This document shows positions 54,072 through 62,865 of a stretch of 64,000 nucleotides of DNA, piece after piece. The stretch comes from Pseudothermotoga hypogea DSM 11164 = NBRC 106472 (lineage in GTDB: Bacteria; Thermotogota; Thermotogae; Thermotogales; DSM-5069), in contig NZ_CP007141.1 of NCBI RefSeq assembly GCF_000816145.1, positions 1 to 64,000 on the forward strand. Reading direction: 5' to 3'. Both the position numbers and the translations under genes were made by a program. A model generated the notes under the pieces. It was not told the DNA's origin and did no database searches. It worked only from the letters and a program-made list of their open reading frames with translations. Each line of letters begins with the position of its first letter. Position 1 is the first letter of the stretch.

Positions 54072-54901
54072 AGAGGGAGCCTGTGGTTGCTGGAAGCTTT
54101 TATCCGGCATCGCGTAAAGCACTGATCGAGCTCATCGAGAGCTGTTTCACGTCAAAGATTGGACCGGGTCAGCTGCCGAAGAAACCCGACAGGCCACTCG
54201 AAAGAAACGTTGCACTGATAGTTCCGCACGCTGGTTACGTGTACAGTGGCCCTGTGGCGGCTCACGCGTATGCAGAATTGGCCAGGCTTGGAAATCCAAA
54301 GCTCGTGGTGCTGCTCGGGCCCAACCACACAGGCTACGGTGCCCGGATCGGCGTCTGGGCTGAGGGCAGCTGGTCCACACCGCTGGGCGAGGTTCAAGTC
54401 TGTGAAGAGGCAGCTCAGAAGGTTCTGGAAGAATGTAGACAAGCCTCGGCGGACATCAGATGTCACATGGTTGAACATTCTCTCGAGGTGCAGCTGCCGT
54501 TTCTCCAATACGTTTTCAAAGACTTCGAGATTCTGCCGATAACGATGTTTCCTCTGAGCTTGCAGGTTTGCAAATCGCTGGCGCACGCCCTGGACGAACT
54601 GTTTAGGAGTTTTTCTTCAACGGTACTTGTCGTTTCGAGCGACTTCAACCACTACGAAGACGACGCAACCACGAAGCGGAAAGATCAGCTTGCCATCGAG
54701 GAAATCCTGAGGAAGGATCCAGAAGGGCTCTACAGAGTAGCAGCAGACGAGAGGATCACGATGTGCGGTCTTTCACCCGTGGCATGTCTGCTCTACATGC
54801 AGAGTTTCTCAAAGGCAAGGTTGCTGAAACATGCGACGAGCGGTGATACCTCGGGTGACAGGTCTCACGTGGTGGGATACGCAAGCTTCATTTTCGAATG
54901 A
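54068..54901 (+). CDS. MEMO1-family protein (AmmeMemoRadiSam protein B-like)
   Basis: A 277-aa protein of the MEMO family: REPVVAGSFYP at the N-terminus, HAGYVYSGPVAAHAY, LGPNHTGYG, EHSLEVQLPFLQY and SSDFNHYE supply the conserved metal-binding histidines and aspartate of the dioxygenase-like fold. In many prokaryotes it accompanies an AMMECR1 and a radical SAM gene, neither of which is adjacent here. GTG start overlapping the secretin gene; its end overlaps convergent murJ by 14 bp. Confidence 0.88.
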   Translation: MKREPVVAGSFYPASRKALIELIESCFTSKIGPGQLPKKPDRPLERNVALIVPHAGYVYSGPVAAHAYAELARLGNPKLVVLLGPNHTGYGARIGVWAEGSWSTPLGEVQVCEEAAQKVLEECRQASADIRCHMVEHSLEVQLPFLQYVFKDFEILPITMFPLSLQVCKSLAHALDELFRSFSSTVLVVSSDFNHYEDDATTKRKDQLAIEEILRKDPEGLYRVAADERITMCGLSPVACLLYMQSFSKARLLKHATSGDTSGDRSHVVGYASFIFE

Positions 54902-56330
54902 AGTGTAAGAGTTGGTAAGCTTCATCCACCTTTGTGATCAAACATGACACCATGTAAACGCCGACGCCCAACAGCACGAGCACCAGCGTGAAAAGCTTGG
55001 ATGGGCTAACGTGCTCTGCGATCATGAGAACTAATCCCATCAGCGCAGAACAGATCAGGACCTTCTGAAAGTGCTTCATGTCTATCTCTGGACGCAGTTT
55101 GAACAGAAGGTATCCCGCACCTATGGCACCAGCTAAGGCCGTCGCAAGGGCTACGCCCGCAGTCTTCATGGTCAAACCGAGGACAAAATCGAGCACGGCA
55201 TTTGAAACGAACGATACCACCGTGGCTTTGAATGGTAACTTCATGTCCTTTTTCGCATGACACGATCTCGAGAGCAGAGCCATCATTGAGTAGAAGGGAA
55301 GTCCCAGAGAATAGAACAGCAGTGCCGTTGCGGTTCTGATTGAGTCAGAATGGGTGAAGGCACCGTGTTGATACACGAGAACGATGAGTCTTTCACTGAG
55401 CACGATCAATCCGATGGTGGATGGAACACTGAAAAAGAACGTTGTTCTCATCGCGTCTTTCAAATGTTTCGATGAATCTTCATCCTCACCGCTCATGAGG
55501 GGTAACGCCACGGTTGAAACCGCCACACCGAAAATTCCAAATGGCAGCTGATAGAACCTGTTTGCGTACTGCAGGATGGAAACACTTCCAGGACCAATCA
55601 ACGCGGCCACGTTGACGTCTATCAGCACGTTGAATTCGGAGACCGTCATGGTAAGGAGTGCGGGGAAAAAGAGTTTGAAAAAGTCACGAGCCCCCACGAA
55701 CGTTGGTCTGTAAGAAAAGCCCACCTGCTTCGCGCCTGGTATCAAACTCAAAAACATCGCCGCACCGCCAAGAGTGAACCCGATCGTGGGTCCGAGGATG
55801 CGTGGATCGAAGAGCTCACATAAAATCACTCCAGCTATGATTCCAAAGTTCATGAACATTGGTGAGAGCGCGGGGAAAAAGAAGCGTTCGCTCGAATTCT
55901 GTATCGCGTAGAGGACAGCCCAAAGGAATATGAAAACGATGAAAGGAGTGCTTACGCGTGCGAGCTTTGCTGCGAGCAGTTTTGTCTCCGTGTTCGCTCC
56001 ACTTGAGAGAAGAAAAGGCACAATCTGCGGAAAGATCTGCACAAATATCGTCAAACTGATCGTCGCAATACCAAGGCTCGTTATGACAGCCGATGCGAAT
56101 TCGTTTTTGTCGGCCTTTTCTTTGTAGAGGGGAATGAAAGCCGACGTCATTGCGCCTTCCGCGAAAGCCCGTCTCAAAAGGAAAGGGAACGCTATAGCAA
56201 TCGAGTAAGCATCGAACTCTATTCCAACACCGAACCTGTTGGCGAGAAAGACATCTCTCATTAAGCCGGTGAACCTTGAAAATAGAGTTGCGATGGCAAA
56301 GAGAGTACCGTATCTGAGAATTTTGGTCAT
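54888..56330 (-). CDS. murJ: Lipid II flippase MurJ
   Basis: A 480-aa MOP-superfamily transporter with about 14 membrane helices; the N-terminus KILRYGTLFAIATLFSRFTGLMRDVFLANRFG and the QYANRFYQLPFGIFGVAVST motif are characteristic. It moves lipid-linked peptidoglycan precursor across the membrane. ATGA overlap with the aminotransferase gene. Last gene of a six-gene minus-strand operon. Confidence 0.94.
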   Translation of the reverse strand: MTKILRYGTLFAIATLFSRFTGLMRDVFLANRFGVGIEFDAYSIAIAFPFLLRRAFAEGAMTSAFIPLYKEKADKNEFASAVITSLGIATISLTIFVQIFPQIVPFLLSSGANTETKLLAAKLARVSTPFIVFIFLWAVLYAIQNSSERFFFPALSPMFMNFGIIAGVILCELFDPRILGPTIGFTLGGAAMFLSLIPGAKQVGFSYRPTFVGARDFFKLFFPALLTMTVSEFNVLIDVNVAALIGPGSVSILQYANRFYQLPFGIFGVAVSTVALPLMSGEDEDSSKHLKDAMRTTFFFSVPSTIGLIVLSERLIVLVYQHGAFTHSDSIRTATALLFYSLGLPFYSMMALLSRSCHAKKDMKLPFKATVVSFVSNAVLDFVLGLTMKTAGVALATALAGAIGAGYLLFKLRPEIDMKHFQKVLICSALMGLVLMIAEHVSPSKLFTLVLVLLGVGVYMVSCLITKVDEAYQLLHFIRK

Positions 56331-57523
56331 GCCATTCTCCTTGTGTAAGCTTCTATACCCAGACCCAGGATTTTAACGGCTTCTCTGAGCTTATCGCAGT
56401 TCAGAACATAAGCGATTCTCATCTCGTTGATTCCCGCATTCGGGCTGATATAAAATCCATCCAGTGGTGCAACCATAGTGGTCTTTCCATCAACTTCGAA
56501 CTCGCTGAGCATGAACTTCACAAAATTCTCTGTGTTGTCGATCGGAAGTTTCGCAGCTATGTAAAAGGCACCGTGTGGTTTTCTGAACACGGCTCCTTCT
56601 ATCTTCGAAAGCTCCTCGTACACCACGTCTCGGCGTGCCTGGTACTCAAGCCTTACCTGTTCCGTGTAAGTCTCATCCAGCGTTAAGAGTCCGATCGTAC
56701 CATACTGAGATGTCATCGAAGGACACAGACGTGCCTGGGCAAACTTCATCGCGGCCGCATAGAGATCCTTATTCTTTGTCACGAACGTTCCTATTCTCGC
56801 ACCGCAGGCGCTGTACCTCTTCGAAATGCTATCGACCACGATCGTTCTGTTCGATATCTCTTCGAAGGTCAGCATGGAAACGGCCCTGTAATTGTCGAAG
56901 ACGAACTCTCTGTAAACTTCATCGGAGATGATGAAGAGGTCCTTTTCGATTGCAACCTCTATGATGGTCTTCAACTGTGCTTCGTCGTACACCGCCCCCG
57001 TCGGATTGCATGGATTTGAGAAAATTATGGCCTTCGTTCTGTATCCTATGACTTCGAAGAATTTTTCTTTCTTCGGTACAGCGTATCCATCCTCTGGATA
57101 CGTTCGAACCGGTACAAGTTTTATTCCAAGCTGATGGGCAAAACCTGCGTAGTTTGCGTAGAACGGTTCGAGAACGACGATCTCGTCACCCGGATCGGCG
57201 ACGACCGACATGGCGAAGATCACAGCCTCGCTACCGCCGTTGGTGACGATGATCTGTGAGGGACTGACCGATACGCCGAATTTCGCGTAATATCGTGCGA
57301 AGGCTTCTCTCAGTTCCATTAAACCCGCTGAGTGTGTGTAGGCCACGACAGAAGGTTTGTACTTCTCTGCGTATTCGAAATACACGGCTGGTGTCGGAAT
57401 GTCGGGCTGGCCTATGTTCAGATAGTAAATCTTTTTCCCCCTCCTGACCGCTTCCTCAGCGTATGGTATGAGCCTTCTTATAGGGCTCGCCGGTACTTCA
57501 ACAGCTCGCTTTGAGAGTTGCAT
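56327..57523 (-). CDS. Pyridoxal-phosphate aminotransferase, class I/II (aspartate aminotransferase-like)
   Basis: A 398-aa fold-type I enzyme. The PLP lysine is in VDSISKRYSACGARIG near residue 240; YLNIGQPDIPTP, the FSNPCNPTGAVY segment and DEVYREF are the other family landmarks. Substrate could be aspartate, alanine or an aromatic amino acid. ATG at 57523 follows AGGAGGCG and lies one base after the methyltransferase stop; a start at 57553 would overlap that gene. Confidence 0.88.
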   Translation of the reverse strand: MQLSKRAVEVPASPIRRLIPYAEEAVRRGKKIYYLNIGQPDIPTPAVYFEYAEKYKPSVVAYTHSAGLMELREAFARYYAKFGVSVSPSQIIVTNGGSEAVIFAMSVVADPGDEIVVLEPFYANYAGFAHQLGIKLVPVRTYPEDGYAVPKKEKFFEVIGYRTKAIIFSNPCNPTGAVYDEAQLKTIIEVAIEKDLFIISDEVYREFVFDNYRAVSMLTFEEISNRTIVVDSISKRYSACGARIGTFVTKNKDLYAAAMKFAQARLCPSMTSQYGTIGLLTLDETYTEQVRLEYQARRDVVYEELSKIEGAVFRKPHGAFYIAAKLPIDNTENFVKFMLSEFEVDGKTTMVAPLDGFYISPNAGINEMRIAYVLNCDKLREAVKILGLGIEAYTRRMA

Positions 57524-57524
57524 A

Positions 57525-58685
57525 TCAATATCGCCTCCTGACCTCCGCGACAATGAATTTCAAATACCTGGTCTCTGGTACTGCCAACAAGAAGGGATGA
57601 TCGAAACCTTGGCCACCTTTGTAGAGAACGCTCAGCAAAACTTTGCTGTCTTTCGCAGCATCGTTCAAAATCGATTCGAATTCCTGTTCAGAGATGACCT
57701 GAGTGCAGGAAGCCGTTGCTAAGATTCCAGGTTTTTTAAGGATCCTCATGGCCCTCAGGTTTATCTCCTTGTGCCCGCGTAAAGCGGAATCCTTCGAAGT
57801 TGAAGTTTTCGCAAACGAAGGTGGATCCAGAACAACGAGATCGAACCGCTCAAAACGAGAGTTCTCTTTGAGCCAGTCGAAAGCGTTCGCCTGGACGATC
57901 TGATAGTTACTGAAACCGTTCAGTGTCAAGAGTTGCTCAGCAATGGACAGGCTTCTCTGGGAATAATCGATCAGCACTACAGATTGCGCACCGGCTTTCA
58001 AAAGATGCAGTGCGAAATTACCCGTGTAAGAAAAAACGTCGAGGCACACCTGATCCTTCGCAAACATCGAACACAGACGACTGTTGTGCAGCTGGTCCAG
58101 AAAGGCCCCAGTCTTTTGTCCCTTTAAATCTGCGGCGAGCAACAGCCCATCCTGCTCGAAGTAAAGAACCTCTGGTCCATTGCCTAAGATCCACCCACAG
58201 CTTTCTTCAAGACCCTCCTTCGACCGCGCTGGAGCATCGGATTTTTCGTAGATTCCGAGTGGACTTGTGTACTTTTTCAATTTCTCAACGATTAAGCTCT
58301 TCAGTTTTTCCATTCCGAGTGTGTTGATCTGCATCACAAGATAATCTCCGTACTTGTCCACCACTAAACCTGGCAAGCCGTCCGCCTCGCCGTTCACCAA
58401 TCGATGAGCTTCACGCCCCACGGCAAGTTTTTCACGTCTTTTGAGCGCTTCAGCTATTCGCTGGTCCACTATCTGTTCGGTCGACAGGGGCTGTAGCGAG
58501 AGCAACCTGATCGCGATTTTTGACTTCGTGTTGATGTAACCGACACCGTAGAACTTTCCACTGGACAGATGAACATTGACGACGTCTCCGTTTTCAAACT
58601 CGCCCTCTATCTTGGCAATTTCAGTTTGAAATATCCAGGGATGAAAGTCCCTCTGATCCTTTTTTAGAAGAACGCGCGCTTTAAT
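57525..58685 (-). CDS. RlmI-like 23S rRNA (cytosine-5) methyltransferase, apparently starting at ATT
   Basis: A 386-aa protein if translated from ATT at 58685. The N-terminal 70 residues form a PUA domain (VLLKKDQRDFHPWIFQTEI); the C-terminal Rossmann methyltransferase has DVFSYTGNFALHLL, VVLDPPSFAK and ATASCTQVI with the catalytic cysteine region. The first canonical start in frame (TTG 58505) would delete the whole PUA domain. The ATT overlaps the upstream TAA stop and follows AGAGGGTGA by 6 nt; a TGA lies just upstream in frame. RlmI-type enzymes methylate 23S rRNA C1962; exact target here is inferred. Confidence 0.85.
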   Translation of the reverse strand: MKARVLLKKDQRDFHPWIFQTEIAKIEGEFENGDVVNVHLSSGKFYGVGYINTKSKIAIRLLSLQPLSTEQIVDQRIAEALKRREKLAVGREAHRLVNGEADGLPGLVVDKYGDYLVMQINTLGMEKLKSLIVEKLKKYTSPLGIYEKSDAPARSKEGLEESCGWILGNGPEVLYFEQDGLLLAADLKGQKTGAFLDQLHNSRLCSMFAKDQVCLDVFSYTGNFALHLLKAGAQSVVLIDYSQRSLSIAEQLLTLNGFSNYQIVQANAFDWLKENSRFERFDLVVLDPPSFAKTSTSKDSALRGHKEINLRAMRILKKPGILATASCTQVISEQEFESILNDAAKDSKVLLSVLYKGGQGFDHPFLLAVPETRYLKFIVAEVRRRY

Positions 58686-59772
58686 GCAACTTCACCCTCT
58701 CGTAGAGATACCTGATCAGTTCCTCGGTGAAGTTACCCCTGGTCCATTGAACGTGCGGGGCGTTTTTGGCTCTGCTTGTCCACAACATGAGTTCTTCGTC
58801 GTTTATGGGAACTCTGACGTTCAGACCGACGTATTCCAAAAATTTTGCCACGTCACCCAGCACAGATCTGACAAAATCGACCTTCTCCGGTACTTCTATC
58901 ATGGCCTGCTCCACGATCACATCCAGAAACGCCGCGGTGGCCTCACCGTGCCTTATGCCTTTAAAGGTTGTGAGAGGATAACCAAGTGCGTGTGCTATGG
59001 TCGTACTCGTTTGGCTTATCACCATGCCCGCGAGACAGGACGCCAGAAGCATGTTCTCTCTCGCGCGCAGATCCGTTGGATCTTTCAAAACTCTTGGCAG
59101 ATTCTCCGCAATGAGCCTGATGGATTCTTTCGCATAAAGATCTGAAAGGACCGTAGCCCTTCTGGAGAGAAAACCTTCAACCGCGTGGCACAACGCGTCC
59201 AGACCCGTGGACCTCGTCAGGGCTTCGCTCAGGTTCAACGTGTAGCGAGCATCAAGAAACGCAATCTTTGGGAACGTCAAAGCCGGATGGGAAAAACCCT
59301 TTTTAAAACCCGCATCGTCTGTGAGCACAGAGTACTGCGTGACCTCGCTTCCCGTTCCTGCGGTCGTTGGGATGGCGCAGATGGGCAGTGCTTCGTTGTA
59401 TCTGGAAGCATCGTACAGATCTTCTACGTTCAAAGTTGGATTTTTCAAGAGCACGGCGATGGCCTTTGCGGTGTCCATGGGACTACCACCACCGAGCCCG
59501 ATCACGAAATCGAATGAGCCATCCCGATACTCAGAAACGATGTTTCTGACGAGTGCGAAGGTTGGGTTTTCCTCCACATCGTCGAACAGCTCCCATTCGA
59601 TACCGATCTGAGACAAAGCTCTCGTAAGATCGTCGAGCGAACCGTTCTCCTTTGAGGATCTTCTGCCGGTCAGTATCAGAGCTCTCTTACCGAGAGATCT
59701 GAGAGCTTCAATTCCTCGCTCGATGCACTTCTCACCGAAATAAACCTTCGTAGGCATGAAGTACTGCCACAT
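58681..59772 (-). CDS. Iron-containing alcohol dehydrogenase
   Basis: A 363-aa group III dehydrogenase. The NAD(P) motif GLGGGSPMDTAKA is near residue 97, and the metal site uses D in TGLDALCHAVEG and H residues in HALGYPLTTFKGIRHGEATA. Butanol, 1,3-propanediol or lactaldehyde could be the substrate. The ATG at 59772 follows GGAGGTGTCGAGG. Its stop overlaps the ATT start of the methyltransferase. Confidence 0.9.
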   Translation of the reverse strand: MWQYFMPTKVYFGEKCIERGIEALRSLGKRALILTGRRSSKENGSLDDLTRALSQIGIEWELFDDVEENPTFALVRNIVSEYRDGSFDFVIGLGGGSPMDTAKAIAVLLKNPTLNVEDLYDASRYNEALPICAIPTTAGTGSEVTQYSVLTDDAGFKKGFSHPALTFPKIAFLDARYTLNLSEALTRSTGLDALCHAVEGFLSRRATVLSDLYAKESIRLIAENLPRVLKDPTDLRARENMLLASCLAGMVISQTSTTIAHALGYPLTTFKGIRHGEATAAFLDVIVEQAMIEVPEKVDFVRSVLGDVAKFLEYVGLNVRVPINDEELMLWTSRAKNAPHVQWTRGNFTEELIRYLYERVKLH

Positions 59773-59785
59773 CCTCGACACCTCC

Positions 59786-60463
59786 TCAGCCGAAGAGTCC
59801 CACGTGTTTGTATTTCTGTGTCAGTTCGTGTGCCAAACGCGTTGGCTCGGGCAACCTGTGCTTTGTGCAGCAACGGAGTGTCAATTTCAGGGCGGACAAG
59901 ACATCGCACTTGTGACCTGGAGAGACGAACAAGGGCTTGTTCCCAACCTTGGTCCTGACAACGGCACCGATGACTTCGTTGTTATCGTAGAGGAAGGTGT
60001 AAGAACCCTGAACGTTTGGAGGTTCTATGAAACTCCCATAAAGATGGGACTTTGCGACGCCAATCGTGGGCAGGTCCAAGAAAAGACCCATGTGGGATGC
60101 GATTCCGAGTCTTCTGGGATGCGCGATGCCTTGACCGTCGAACATGACCACGTCTGGTAACACTCTCAGTTGCTGCCAGGCTTTCAAGAACACGGGACCT
60201 TCCCTGAAGGCGAGCAAGCCTGGCACATAGGGAAAATTCACCGTCTCGTGCACTATCACCTGTTCAACCACACGCATGGTCGAAATGTTCAGGACCACTA
60301 TCGCAGCGACGCCGTGTTTGGCATCTGGAAAGGCCAAATCAGCACCCGCAACGAGTTCAACATCTGTCAAAGGAGTCAATTCTATCAGCGATCTGAGTTC
60401 TTTTTGGATTTCGACCGCCCGTGTGGCCGATACGTCCCACGCATGGAGGTTTCTGTAGTTCAT
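59786..60463 (-). CDS. nfi: Endonuclease V
   Basis: A 225-aa nuclease that cuts near deaminated bases such as inosine. Catalytic acidic residues lie in AGADLAFPD and in MFDGQGIAHPRRLGIASHMG, and the VAKSHLYG segment is conserved. The ATG at 60463 is preferred (AGG five bases upstream); GTG at 60469 is possible. It overlaps or adjoins the LCP gene stop. Confidence 0.92.
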   Translation of the reverse strand: MNYRNLHAWDVSATRAVEIQKELRSLIELTPLTDVELVAGADLAFPDAKHGVAAIVVLNISTMRVVEQVIVHETVNFPYVPGLLAFREGPVFLKAWQQLRVLPDVVMFDGQGIAHPRRLGIASHMGLFLDLPTIGVAKSHLYGSFIEPPNVQGSYTFLYDNNEVIGAVVRTKVGNKPLFVSPGHKCDVLSALKLTLRCCTKHRLPEPTRLAHELTQKYKHVGLFG

Positions 60464-60465
60464 GT

Positions 60466-61644
60466 TCACCTCACCACTACGAAAGCATCTATGGGAAATT
60501 TCACATAGATTCTGTTCTTCGACAGCTTATCGATCAGCTCGAAATAATTCTTCAGGGTGCTGGGCTCATCGAGACTGGTAAAAGTGAACGTTTTTTCCGG
60601 ATAGACACTCTTCAAAAGACCTTTCAAAGCCTCCTGTGTATTCTTGTCTAAAACGAATACAACATCATCCCTGAAAGATAGGCCAACATCCTCCCAAACG
60701 ATGAGGCTTGGTTGCAAACTGACCCTGTTCCAGAGAACCACATGCCTTTCGAGGAAGACCCGAGTCTTGTCTGGGCCCGCATTGATCAAAACAATACGAA
60801 ATGTTTCTTTTTGAGCCTGAGTTTTCATTTCCTTCAGCGTTTGCTTGTAAGCAGCTAACTTTTTTTCGTCCAGGACCACATCGCCCTGTTCGTTGATCAT
60901 GTAAGGGAAGGAGACAAAATCAACGCTGAAACCTTTTCTCAGTTTTGAGAACAGATACACCAGTTCCCCCGTGGACACCTTGAGGTCAACGTTCTTTTGG
61001 AGATTCTTGAACACGGACAAAAGCTTCTGAAGAGTAACGTGCCTGGCGTTTTCCACGAGTTTCATCAGTACTTCCTTTTGTCTTTCTATCCTCGACAAGT
61101 CTCCCATCGGGCCTTTCCTGTATCTGATGTACGCAAGCAGTTCGTCACCTCTCATCAGGTACACACCCGGTTGAAAATCGATGTAAAGCTTCTGAACGCT
61201 GTCTACGTACTTCATCGGTTCCTTGATGTGTATCTCCACCGGGCCGAGTTCGTCGCCAAGATATTTGAACGCAGCGTAATCCACAACGACCACACCGTTG
61301 AAGTTGATATCGAGCAACTTCGAAAGCGTCTGCTCCAAGCCTGAAATTCCGGATCTCGCATAGGTAGCATTGATCTTGCTGTTTTGCAAGAGTAGATCCC
61401 TTGGAACGCTACTGATCATTATCCTTCTGTCTTTGTGGTTTATCAGTGCGATCATTATCGCATCCGCCCGACGTGTCCCTTCGATCATTGCGTCCACACC
61501 CACGACCAACAGTGAGTACGGGTTGACCTCGGGCTCTCTGTACAAGAAGAATTCGAAAAGCCATCCACAGATCAGTGTGAGAAACAACAGGGCTGAGAGA
61601 GTGACCGTCAAAGTCAAGATCGCCAAAGTTCTTACAAGCTTCAC
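60466..61644 (-). CDS. LytR-CpsA-Psr (LCP) family protein
   Basis: A 392-aa protein with an N-terminal membrane anchor (LAILTLTVTLSALLFLTLICGWLF) and an LCP domain: LVVGVDAMIEGTRRADAIMI, SVPRDLLL, and AYIRYRKGPMGDLSRIERQKEVL with the conserved arginines and aspartate. LCP enzymes attach secondary polymers to peptidoglycan from undecaprenyl-linked donors. A C-terminal LytR_C-like domain follows (about residues 275-390). GTG start. A Thermotogota cell has no classical teichoic acid, so the polymer is unknown. Confidence 0.88.
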   Translation of the reverse strand: MKLVRTLAILTLTVTLSALLFLTLICGWLFEFFLYREPEVNPYSLLVVGVDAMIEGTRRADAIMIALINHKDRRIMISSVPRDLLLQNSKINATYARSGISGLEQTLSKLLDINFNGVVVVDYAAFKYLGDELGPVEIHIKEPMKYVDSVQKLYIDFQPGVYLMRGDELLAYIRYRKGPMGDLSRIERQKEVLMKLVENARHVTLQKLLSVFKNLQKNVDLKVSTGELVYLFSKLRKGFSVDFVSFPYMINEQGDVVLDEKKLAAYKQTLKEMKTQAQKETFRIVLINAGPDKTRVFLERHVVLWNRVSLQPSLIVWEDVGLSFRDDVVFVLDKNTQEALKGLLKSVYPEKTFTFTSLDEPSTLKNYFELIDKLSKNRIYVKFPIDAFVVVR

Positions 61645-61666
61645 CTTCGAAGTCTTCCTCCACAGT

Positions 61667-61960
61667 TCATTTTACCACACGACTTTCTGGCGGGCGGTTC
61701 AATCGCCTGTAGATCTCCTCCAAACTCAACGGTAACTCCATTTGTTTTAGCTTTGACGTTTTTCCAGCCACTATTTTCACATCAGACTTTCTCAAAGAGA
61801 GCCTCTTCGCGAGTAGCTCGCAAACAGCATCGTTGGCTTTACCTTCAACAGCGGGTGCAGTGACGCCCACTTTGATGGTTCCGTCTCCCATCACTTCGAT
61901 CGATTCGTGTCGAGCACCTGGATTGACCTTGATCCGAACTCGTGCCAAGCTGGCCCACAC
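61667..61960 (-). CDS. DUF167/YggU-family protein
   Basis: A 97-aa protein with the family signature RIKVNPGARHESIE and PAVEGKANDAVCELLAKRL near the middle. Its role is unknown in bacteria. GTG at 61960 or TTG at 61948 could be the start; the latter has a better-placed AGAGG. It is 22 bases upstream of the LCP gene. Confidence 0.88.
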   Translation of the reverse strand: MWASLARVRIKVNPGARHESIEVMGDGTIKVGVTAPAVEGKANDAVCELLAKRLSLRKSDVKIVAGKTSKLKQMELPLSLEEIYRRLNRPPESRVVK

Positions 61961-61999
61961 CTCTCTTCATAATGTAAAATTTTTTGGGAGTCAACGCAC

Positions 62000-62398
62000 A
62001 TGAAGTTGTTGTTCGAAACGACTGTCGCGATCGGGTTGAGTGTCCTGTTTCTTATTCTAATCAAGAAGCGTAAAATCCAACTGAAAAATCTTGAAAATGT
62101 CGTACTTGAGAGGTTGAGGAGGAACGGTTGGACCGTCCACATGTCCCTGGTTCAGAACGGTGCAAAATTCGTCTTGCTCAAACGCGGAAGAAATTCCATC
62201 CTTGTGGTTTTCTTGAGGCATTTTGGCTTTGACAAATTCAAACGCGCGGTGATCTTGGCACTTTTGAACGAAGCACAACGCGTGGAAGTTTACTACTCGT
62301 CAATAACACCACACACGAAAAAGGCGGTGTACTTTTTTAACAAGAACGCGAGAATTCACAAAATGAAGATGATCGTCATGTGGAGAGGATCCTCATGA
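62000..62398 (+). CDS. Membrane-anchored protein, possible degenerate restriction-endonuclease-fold paralog of the next gene
   Basis: A 132-aa protein with one N-terminal membrane helix (TVAIGLSVLFLILI). The rest can be aligned by eye with the Mrr-like domain encoded next door: LERLRRNGW with LCELFKRAGY, KFVLLKRGRNSILVVFLRHF with ADLLIESGGKLIVLQAKYY. The catalytic Asp and QxK are absent, so it would be inactive. This relationship is inference. ATG follows GGGAG; 4-nt overlap with the next gene. Confidence 0.6.
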   Translation: MKLLFETTVAIGLSVLFLILIKKRKIQLKNLENVVLERLRRNGWTVHMSLVQNGAKFVLLKRGRNSILVVFLRHFGFDKFKRAVILALLNEAQRVEVYYSSITPHTKKAVYFFNKNARIHKMKMIVMWRGSS

Positions 62399-62853
62399 CT
62401 GTGAAGCTAGTTGTTTTTTGCTCTTTGGTACTGTTTTTTCTCGCCATCCTGTTAAAGAACAAAAGAAGAAAGGTTTCTGGAATACAGGTTGATAACGGTC
62501 AGCAATTCGAAACCTTTCTCTGCGAGCTTTTCAAGAGGGCTGGTTACAACGCACGTTCCACCAAGTTCTCCCACGACTTCGGTGCAGACCTTTTGATCGA
62601 GAGCGGTGGAAAACTGATCGTGCTCCAGGCGAAATACTACAACAGACCCATCGACACGGACGCGGTCGAAGAAGCAGTTGTCGCCGGTACCGTATACGGA
62701 ACAGGTTATGTGGGAGTCATTACGAACAACGAGATACCTGAAAAGGTCAAAGAGTTTGCGAAACAGTTTGAAGCCAAGACGTTCGTGAAGAGGATTTATT
62801 TCATTGATGGTAGAGCCTTGGAGAAGCTGAAGAGAAGAGAAAAGATCATTTGA
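62395..62853 (+). CDS. Membrane-anchored Mrr-like restriction endonuclease-fold protein
   Basis: A 152-aa protein with one N-terminal membrane helix (LVVFCSLVLFFLAILL) and a cytoplasmic PD-(D/E)xK-type domain: DFGADLLIESGGKLIVLQAKYY gives the catalytic D and the QxK of the Mrr family, followed by AVEEAVVAGTVYGTGYVGVITN. Such proteins may cut modified DNA or act in other nucleic-acid transactions at the membrane. ATG at 62395 after GAGAGG; twelve bases before kamA. No methyltransferase nearby. Confidence 0.8.
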   Translation: MTVKLVVFCSLVLFFLAILLKNKRRKVSGIQVDNGQQFETFLCELFKRAGYNARSTKFSHDFGADLLIESGGKLIVLQAKYYNRPIDTDAVEEAVVAGTVYGTGYVGVITNNEIPEKVKEFAKQFEAKTFVKRIYFIDGRALEKLKRREKII

Positions 62854-62865
62854 GGAGGGAGACAC